From contig JADGFH010000098.1 in NCBI GenBank assembly GCA_016743925.1, positions 1-12,171 on the forward strand: a stretch of 12,171 nt of DNA, given 5' to 3'. Positions 7,332 to 12,171 of this stretch are shown piece after piece (the stretch's first letter is position 1; every line of letters starts with the position of its first letter). The notes under the pieces are model-generated. The model worked only from the letters and a program-made list of their open reading frames with translations. It was not told where the DNA came from and searched no databases. This stretch comes from Labilibaculum sp. Its GTDB lineage: Bacteria; Bacteroidota; Bacteroidia; Bacteroidales; Marinifilaceae. The position numbers and the translations under genes were made by a program.

Positions 7332-8891
7332 TTATGGTATTATAAAACTAGCTAAACTCTCATCCGGATAAGGAACAAATTGTTTAGTTGCATTGCTGGT
7401 AGGACGCTGAGCCTTCACTTCTCTTAAATAATCACTTAACGCTTTGGCTAATTCTTTAGCTTTCTTTGGTTCAGTATTAATAAGGTTATTCTTTTCTGAG
7501 ATATCATTCTTGATATTAAAAAGTTCTAAACTTTTGTTTGTGTAGTAATAGATTAATTTCCAATCTTCTTTTCTGATAGCACTATAGGTCCCTATTCCGG
7601 GTCCATGTGGTCCCCAATTATTTGGGTAATGCCAATATAATGGACGATTTTCATCTCTGTTTTTCTTTCCTTTTAGTTTGTACGTGAAACTCTTACCATC
7701 TATCGGTTGACATTCTCCCTTGAATTGTTTTACTCCTGCCATTTCTAAAATCGTAGGATAAAAATCTTCAATAATGAGATAATCATCACATTTTGTATCA
7801 GACTTTACAACTCCAGGCCATTTTACAATCATCGGTTCGCGAATTCCACCTTCATATATGGAACCTTTTCCACTCGATAATGGATAGTTGTGTGAGTTTC
7901 TTTTGCCCCCTCTTGCATGAACACTTAATCCTCCATTATCTGACATAAAAAGGACGATCGTATTGTCTGACAGGCCTTTATCATCAAGGTAGTCCATAAT
8001 ATCTCCCAAACTTTTATCCATACCTTCAATTAGGCTTGCATATTTCGCTTCTATAGGATCTAAACCTGCATCCAAATACTTTTGCTCGTATCGTTTATCT
8101 CCCATTATTGGTGCATGAACGGCATAATGAGCCATATATAAAAAGAATGGTTTCCTTTCCTTCACTGACTTATCAACTGACTTTAGGGCTTTTTGTGTAA
8201 GTGCTTCTGTTAGAAAAATATCTTTCCCATGAAACTCTTCCAAACCAGGAACATCCCAGATTGAAGGCGTAGATTTTGCAAAATTATCCTTGCCATAATA
8301 ACTTGCTGGTCCTCCCCCTGCATGTCCAGCGATATTAACTGTAAATCCTATATTAGTTGGATCAGAGGCTTTTGTACCAATAGCACCAAAGTGCGCTTTG
8401 CCACAATGAATAGTTGTGTATCCGTTTGCTTGAAGAACTTTGACTAATGGCTGAGGAGTATAGATAGCATTATTCAATTTTTTATCTACACCTATTCCAT
8501 TCATATTCCACCTTGGAATGGTCAAACCTTTTGGCGGATTCACCATCATTGCATCTTTTTTCAATGTCCAGTTAGTAACACGATGATGAGCAGCATTCAT
8601 TCCTGTCATCAAACTAACTCGTGTTGGCGAGCATACAGCGCATGCATAAGCCTGAGTGAACTTCATACCTTGATCGGCCAAACGTTCCATATTCGGTGTA
8701 TGGTAACGTTCATTGAAATAGGTTTTCTTATCCCAGAATGGAACAGATGTGTCCTGCCATCCCATATCGTCCACCATAAAAAGGACAATGTTAGGTTTTT
8801 GGCTTTTCTCTTTTGCAGTACCAATTCCTGCAAAAAGAATTAGCGACAATAAACCCAAGCTCAACTTTTTAACAATATTCATTCGATACAT
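7332..8891 (-). CDS. Secreted S1-family (formylglycine-dependent) sulfatase
   Basis: A complete 519-residue type I sulfatase that hydrolyses sulfate esters, here probably on a glycan. The metal-binding start is NIVLFMVDDMGW (D41, D42). The formylglycine site is ACAVCSPTRVSLMTG, with C87 in the canonical C-x-P-T-R motif, so it needs a formylglycine-generating or anSME-type maturase, none of which is in the window. Further active-site motifs are GKAHFG (K165, H167; most sulfatases have GKWHxG), HYAVHAP (H255, H259) and MSDNGG (D318, N319). The C-terminal subdomain ends about 519, the usual length. The signal peptide is clear; the ATG at 8880-8882 (MNIVKKL...) gives a cleaner signal than the annotated ATG at 8889-8891 (MYRMNIV...), and both are possible. 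The sulfatase subfamily and the position of the sulfate it removes cannot be read from the sequence. Confidence 0.93.
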   Translation of the reverse strand: MYRMNIVKKLSLGLLSLILFAGIGTAKEKSQKPNIVLFMVDDMGWQDTSVPFWDKKTYFNERYHTPNMERLADQGMKFTQAYACAVCSPTRVSLMTGMNAAHHRVTNWTLKKDAMMVNPPKGLTIPRWNMNGIGVDKKLNNAIYTPQPLVKVLQANGYTTIHCGKAHFGAIGTKASDPTNIGFTVNIAGHAGGGPASYYGKDNFAKSTPSIWDVPGLEEFHGKDIFLTEALTQKALKSVDKSVKERKPFFLYMAHYAVHAPIMGDKRYEQKYLDAGLDPIEAKYASLIEGMDKSLGDIMDYLDDKGLSDNTIVLFMSDNGGLSVHARGGKRNSHNYPLSSGKGSIYEGGIREPMIVKWPGVVKSDTKCDDYLIIEDFYPTILEMAGVKQFKGECQPIDGKSFTYKLKGKKNRDENRPLYWHYPNNWGPHGPGIGTYSAIRKEDWKLIYYYTNKSLELFNIKNDISEKNNLINTEPKKAKELAKALSDYLREVKAQRPTSNATKQFVPYPDESLASFIIP

Positions 8892-9041
8892 ATTTTTATT
8901 TTTCTCTAAAACACTACATAGACATGCAACAACTCTTGCTTACTAGTATACTCTCTTTAAATTCCTTACCCACAAATTACTTGCAGATAGGGAACTCATT
9001 TGATTATGATTAACTTTTATTCAAGCATCTCAATTTATTTT

Positions 9042-9078
9042 TGTGCCAAGAACACATTTACATGATGTTCCTGACACA
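9042..9078 (-). repeat. Imperfect stem-loop downstream of the GH29 lipoprotein gene
   Basis: Plus-strand TGTG (9042-9045) pairs with CACA (9075-9078). C9047 pairs with G9073, and AAGAACA (9048-9054) pairs with TGTTCCT (9066-9072) with one wobble. An inner CAT/ATG closes a 4-base loop with one bulged base. It begins about 25 bases after the GH29 stop codon on the minus strand and is followed by A-rich, not T-rich, sequence, so it is not a canonical terminator. It may protect or process the 3' end of the GH29 message. The rest of the 211-base gap (8892-9102) shows nothing. Confidence 0.4.
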
Positions 9079-9102
9079 TTAAATTATTAGATAAAACATG
9101 AG

Positions 9103-11358
9103 CTACTTTACTGGAAGCAAATCAAACTCTGCTATCGCAGCTGTGTTGCCATTATTCGCTATTTCTACTGATTGGATCTTAATGTATCGAGTAGTTAATG
9201 ATTTTTTAAAGTTATGTTTGCGACTTGTTGGATCGTTAATTAAATTTCCAAAAATGAAGTCTTCATAAACTTTCCATCTCTTGCCATCTGAGCTAATCAA
9301 TACTTGTCCCTTCTGTATCATTCCTTCAGCGTGATCAGTTTGAGGAGAATAAATAAACCCTTTAAGCTCGAATTTTGCTCCTAAATCAATTGCCAAATAG
9401 TGCTTATTTGCCTTATTCTTATTCGATTGCCAATAGGTCTTAACATCCTCATCAAATGCAAATGAACTTGCATGTTTCTTTATTGATCCAGATTCACCAA
9501 TTACTTTCCACTTGTTTTTAAGTATTCCAAATTCAACTACTTCAACACTTCCATCCTCTTTTTTCAAGAATGCTCTTGCGTTAACTTCTCCGCTTGATAG
9601 AGAAAAAGGATCTTTGTACAATTTAGATGTCTTCAAAGGCTCACTGCCATCCAAGGTATAACGAATGGTCATTCCTGCACTCAGGTTGCCTTCTGCATTC
9701 TCTCCGTGAGGCTTCCATCCAAAGTTGTGCTTTTTAGTGCCAATACTTACCATACCATCTTTACCTCTACTTATTGCAAGCTGCGGTGGTCTACTTTCAT
9801 AGTAAAATGCAGCCACATTTGATATTGCAGGAATTGCACGACTCTCAAGGACTCTTAACCTAAACTTTTTACTTGTCATTGCTGGAAACCTCAAAATACG
9901 CTTGTAACCAACGTTTGTACAATTTGCTATTTCGGTCCAAGCATCATTGATCCACGCATCTATTGCAAGTTTCTCTATCCTTTCACCATGTGTAGTAATA
10001 GCTTCCTGAACAACAATACGGTTGATCGTAACAGCCTTTGGAGTGCTAATTTCAAGCTCTTGCTTTGATTCTGGAAGTAATTCGTAACTTAAGTCATCAT
10101 TGTCAAGTACATTTTCAGCACCTTTAGCACCATCAAATAGATTTGTGCTATAAGTTTGTTTTATTCTTTTACCTGTTTCTTTCAGCACAGCCACATCTTC
10201 GTCAGAAAATCGTCCTTCTCGGTTGGGTGGTATATTCAGTAAGAATATTGAGTTACCTCCAACAGATCTTTCGTAGATATCAAAAACATCGTCTGCATTT
10301 CGTACTTTTTGCTCCGTGTCATCCCTATAAAACCAGCCTTCTCTAATAGAAGTATTTGTTTCAGCCGGCTGGAAATGCAAAAACTTCGCTTTATAAAGTT
10401 GTTTTCTGCTACCAATATCTTCATTGGTAATGTCTGGGAAACGATCCATTAAGCTAGGATCTGTGGCAAATGGAACGACATTCCACTCTGTATCTCTGGT
10501 TCCTCCTGACTCATTCCCACACCAGCGAAGGTCTTGCTTACCAAAAGTCACAGCCTCTGGTGCAAGTTTATGGATCAACTCTTTCCAAGCGATATAATTG
10601 TATTTTTGCCCACCTTTTCTTTTTGGATGTGCCCCATCAAACCAAACTTCATGAATTGGTCCATACTCTGTCAGCACTTCAAATAACTGATTCAACATGT
10701 ACTCGTTGTAATCATCTACTTTAAATTCGAATGTTGTCTTGTTCTCAAACGGACGTCCTTCAACCTTGCGAGGAATAACTCTCTTTGTATACTTACTCAG
10801 GTTACCATATAATCCTTTAGAATTTTCAATTTGGTATAAATCTGCTGGTGACAAATATACTCCCAGTTTAAGTCCATACTTATGGCAGGAAACCGAAAGA
10901 TTTTTCAATATATCTCCTTTCCCTTTTTCAAATGGAGACGACATTACGCCATGCTTTGTATAACGTGATTGCCATAAACAAAAGCCATCGTGATGTTTCG
11001 CAGTGAATACAACCGTTTTCATTCCAGCCGCTTTCATTGCTTCGCACCACTGATCTGTATCCAGATTTTGAAGATTAAAAATTGAAGGGTCTTCCATTCC
11101 ATTCCCCCACTCGTTTCTGGTGAAGGTATTTGGTCCAAAATGAACAAATGCAATAAACTCATTTTTAAGTGCTTCATACTGATTGGGAGTAGGCACCACA
11201 TGAGCTGCTTTCAAAATTATGGAGTCCTTAGTATCTGTTGGTGAAACCTCAATTGTACTACTAGTTTTCATTTTAGCACCATTTTGTCCTGTACACGCTA
11301 CCATAGACAACAACAAAAAGCTGACAATGGTGAATTTAGCATAGTTAATTCTTAACAT
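9103..11358 (-). CDS. GH29 alpha-L-fucosidase lipoprotein (GH29-B-like) with chitobiase-C-like and F5/8-type-C modules
   Basis: A 751-residue lipoprotein; signal peptide with lipobox SMVAC, C22 the likely anchor, then a low-complexity linker to about 45 without an acidic surface-export motif. The GH29 barrel spans about 55-400: FVHFGPNTFTRNEWG, TAKHHDGFCLW (119-129), EVWFDGAHP with D241 the likely nucleophile, RWCGNESGGTRDTEWN with E283 a good acid/base candidate, and SIFLLNIPPNREGRF. These motifs and the discoidin-like tail fit subfamily B, which usually prefers branched alpha-1,3/1,4-linked fucose. Residues about 405-520 are a first beta-sandwich region resembling an F5/8-type module. About 525-612 resembles a chitobiase C-terminal domain (TIRYTLDGSEPL). 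About 615-751 is an F5/8-type-C or CBM32-like domain (TYWQSNKN, HYLAIDLG, RYIKIQS) that should bind sugar. It differs clearly from the GH29 module in the fusion protein, so the two probably cut different linkages. Specificity is inferred. Confidence 0.93.
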   Translation of the reverse strand: MLRINYAKFTIVSFLLLSMVACTGQNGAKMKTSSTIEVSPTDTKDSIILKAAHVVPTPNQYEALKNEFIAFVHFGPNTFTRNEWGNGMEDPSIFNLQNLDTDQWCEAMKAAGMKTVVFTAKHHDGFCLWQSRYTKHGVMSSPFEKGKGDILKNLSVSCHKYGLKLGVYLSPADLYQIENSKGLYGNLSKYTKRVIPRKVEGRPFENKTTFEFKVDDYNEYMLNQLFEVLTEYGPIHEVWFDGAHPKRKGGQKYNYIAWKELIHKLAPEAVTFGKQDLRWCGNESGGTRDTEWNVVPFATDPSLMDRFPDITNEDIGSRKQLYKAKFLHFQPAETNTSIREGWFYRDDTEQKVRNADDVFDIYERSVGGNSIFLLNIPPNREGRFSDEDVAVLKETGKRIKQTYSTNLFDGAKGAENVLDNDDLSYELLPESKQELEISTPKAVTINRIVVQEAITTHGERIEKLAIDAWINDAWTEIANCTNVGYKRILRFPAMTSKKFRLRVLESRAIPAISNVAAFYYESRPPQLAISRGKDGMVSIGTKKHNFGWKPHGENAEGNLSAGMTIRYTLDGSEPLKTSKLYKDPFSLSSGEVNARAFLKKEDGSVEVVEFGILKNKWKVIGESGSIKKHASSFAFDEDVKTYWQSNKNKANKHYLAIDLGAKFELKGFIYSPQTDHAEGMIQKGQVLISSDGKRWKVYEDFIFGNLINDPTSRKHNFKKSLTTRYIKIQSVEIANNGNTAAIAEFDLLPVK

Positions 11359-11430
11359 TTTATTCGATTTTATATAATAATTTCCAATATCCTAATTCGA
11401 TTCCGAAATAAGTTTTTGATGATCTTTAAA

Positions 11431-11460
11431 AAAATGTAGTTACAGAGCCAAACCAGCAAA
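11431..11460 (-). promoter_or_regulatory. Weak candidate Bacteroidota promoter for the GH29 lipoprotein gene
   Basis: On the minus strand TTTG (11460-11457) is followed after 18 bases by TACATTTT (11438-11431), near the Bacteroidota consensus TTTG, about 19-21 bases, TAnnTTTG, with the final G replaced by T. It would start transcription about 65-75 bases before the ATG at 11356-11358. In AT-rich sequence such matches occur by chance, so this is only a suggestion. Confidence 0.2.
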
Positions 11461-11509
11461 CATGCTTATATCTAGCTCTAACATTTGAATAAGATTATTT
11501 TGTTAATTA

Positions 11510-11528
11510 AGAAAGTCGTTTACTTTCT
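11510..11528 (-). repeat. Stem-loop one base past the upstream sulfatase stop codon
   Basis: AGAAAGT (11510-11516) and ACTTTCT (11522-11528) form a perfect 7-bp stem around a 5-base loop. On the minus strand it begins one base after the TAA stop (11530-11532) and is followed by TAATTAAC, with no run of T. It may be a weak terminator or an mRNA 3'-end or processing structure in the 171-base gap before the GH29 gene. Confidence 0.4.
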
Positions 11529-11529
11529 C

Positions 11530-12171
11530 TTATCTTTCCTTTAGTACCTTTTTGAGTTTCTTTATTTCTGATACAAATTTTGGATTGTTTACCTGATTAA
11601 CTATTTCCAATGGATCATTCTTTAAATCGAAGAAAAGATATTCGTCCGTTCCTGTTTTAGAATTATCTGATCGGTAATGTCTAATGAGTTTATAGTCTTC
11701 TGTGGTCACACAGCGCTTCAAATCAGACAGGGATCCAAACATGTATTTGTGTATCGTTTTATTATTCCCTTCAACTACTGAAACAAAGCTTTTTGATTCC
11801 ACAGTTTCGGGTATTTTCATTCCTGTCATCTCACAAATGGTTGGAAAAAGATCATGTAAATAGATTCTTACATCAGTCTTAAAATTCTTTTTGATGGATG
11901 GTCCTCTCATTATCAACGGAACTCTTAAACTATGATCGTAAAAACTAAATTTCCCCATTAAACCATGATGGCCTATAGCCAATCCATTATCCGAAGCATA
12001 AATAACAATAGTATTTTCATCTAGCTTATTCTTCTTTAATGCTTCAAGTATACGTCCTATTTGTTCGTCCATATGACTGATCATTCCATAATAATCTGCA
12101 ATTTCTTTTCTTACATTGTCAATTGTTCTTGGGTAAGAAATAAGCACCTCATCTCTGAAATTCTCATAACC
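11530..12171 (-). CDS. S1-family sulfatase, C-terminal part (N-terminus beyond the window)
   Basis: The frame is open from the stop at 11530-11532 to the right edge, 213 visible residues. An in-frame GTG at 12145-12147 could be mistaken for a start, but the eight codons before it (GYENFRDE) continue the typical sulfatase run FRDEVLISYPRT, so the real start lies outside. Diagnostic features are RKEIADYYGMISHMDEQIGRIL, the metal-binding ASDNG (D61, N62 of the fragment), HHGLMGK with K74 an expected active-site Lys, SLRVPLIMRGP, and the C-terminal subdomain EYLFFDLKNDPLEIVNQ. The formylglycine site and first metal-binding Asp pair are not in view, so activity cannot be judged. The sequence is clearly different from the sulfatase at 7332-8891, which suggests a different sulfate position or linkage. 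It is the most upstream visible gene of the cluster. Confidence 0.92.
   Translation of the reverse strand, partial: GYENFRDEVLISYPRTIDNVRKEIADYYGMISHMDEQIGRILEALKKNKLDENTIVIYASDNGLAIGHHGLMGKFSFYDHSLRVPLIMRGPSIKKNFKTDVRIYLHDLFPTICEMTGMKIPETVESKSFVSVVEGNNKTIHKYMFGSLSDLKRCVTTEDYKLIRHYRSDNSKTGTDEYLFFDLKNDPLEIVNQVNNPKFVSEIKKLKKVLKER

Noticed and set aside
4300..11020. Nucleotide similarity between about 4304-4330 and about 10986-11012, like a dispersed repeat
   Set aside because: Both stretches encode the conserved GH29 motif (K-H-H-D-G-F with upstream V-V-x-T), so it reflects family conservation, not a mobile or regulatory repeat.
12121..12171. GTG at 12145-12147 as the start of a short sulfatase-like protein
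   Set aside because: The frame continues open to the window edge with typical sulfatase sequence (FRDEVLISYPRT), and the N-terminal half with the formylglycine site is required. The gene is cut by the window, not short.
1..12171. CRISPR arrays, tRNA/rRNA genes, insertion sequences, toxin-antitoxin or defence genes, SusC/SusD, transcription regulators
   Set aside because: I looked for repeat-spacer periodicity, tRNA-like cloverleaf ends, transposase motifs and TonB-dependent receptor signatures on both strands and saw none.

Overview
The window looks like accessory DNA from a marine or otherwise polysaccharide-degrading Bacteroidota. It is AT-rich, has no recognisable Shine-Dalgarno sequences before its genes, and every secreted protein starts with a signal peptide or lipobox. 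The content (two GH29 alpha-L-fucosidase domains, a GH141-like beta-helix protein, an SGNH O-acetylesterase, two S1 sulfatases) is that of a polysaccharide utilisation locus (PUL) for a sulfated, probably acetylated, fucose-containing glycan such as algal fucoidan. The substrate is inferred from family membership, not shown by the sequence.

Layout: all genes lie on the minus strand, so transcription runs from high to low coordinates. From upstream to downstream: the C-terminal part of an S1 sulfatase cut by the right edge (11530-12171); a GH29 lipoprotein with chitobiase-C-like and F5/8-type-C (CBM32-like) modules (9103-11358); a complete S1 sulfatase (7332-8891); an SGNH sialate-O-acetylesterase-type enzyme (5772-7151); a two-module protein joining a GH43/GH117-like propeller to a GH29 domain (3241-5751); and a GH141-like beta-helix lipoprotein with a C-terminal PDZ domain (686-3100). 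A clear intrinsic terminator (565-590) closes the cluster. Beyond it, a separate minus-strand gene for a Bacteroidota lipoprotein begins at 350 and runs off the left edge.

Only the esterase and the fusion gene are tightly spaced (20 bases). The other gaps are 140-211 bases and carry stem-loops or dyads that may be processing, attenuation or regulatory elements. No SusC/SusD pair, sensor/regulator, sulfatase-maturing enzyme or transporter is visible, so these must lie outside the window or be absent.

A plausible division of labour, by inference: the sulfatases and esterase strip sulfate and acetyl groups, and the two different GH29 types plus the GH141-like enzyme then remove fucose or related residues. 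The propeller may hydrolyse another linkage or bind sugar. The three lipoproteins have no acidic stretch after the lipid-anchored Cys, so nothing marks them for the cell surface and the enzymes may work mainly in the periplasm. I saw no tRNA, rRNA, CRISPR array, insertion sequence or defence system.
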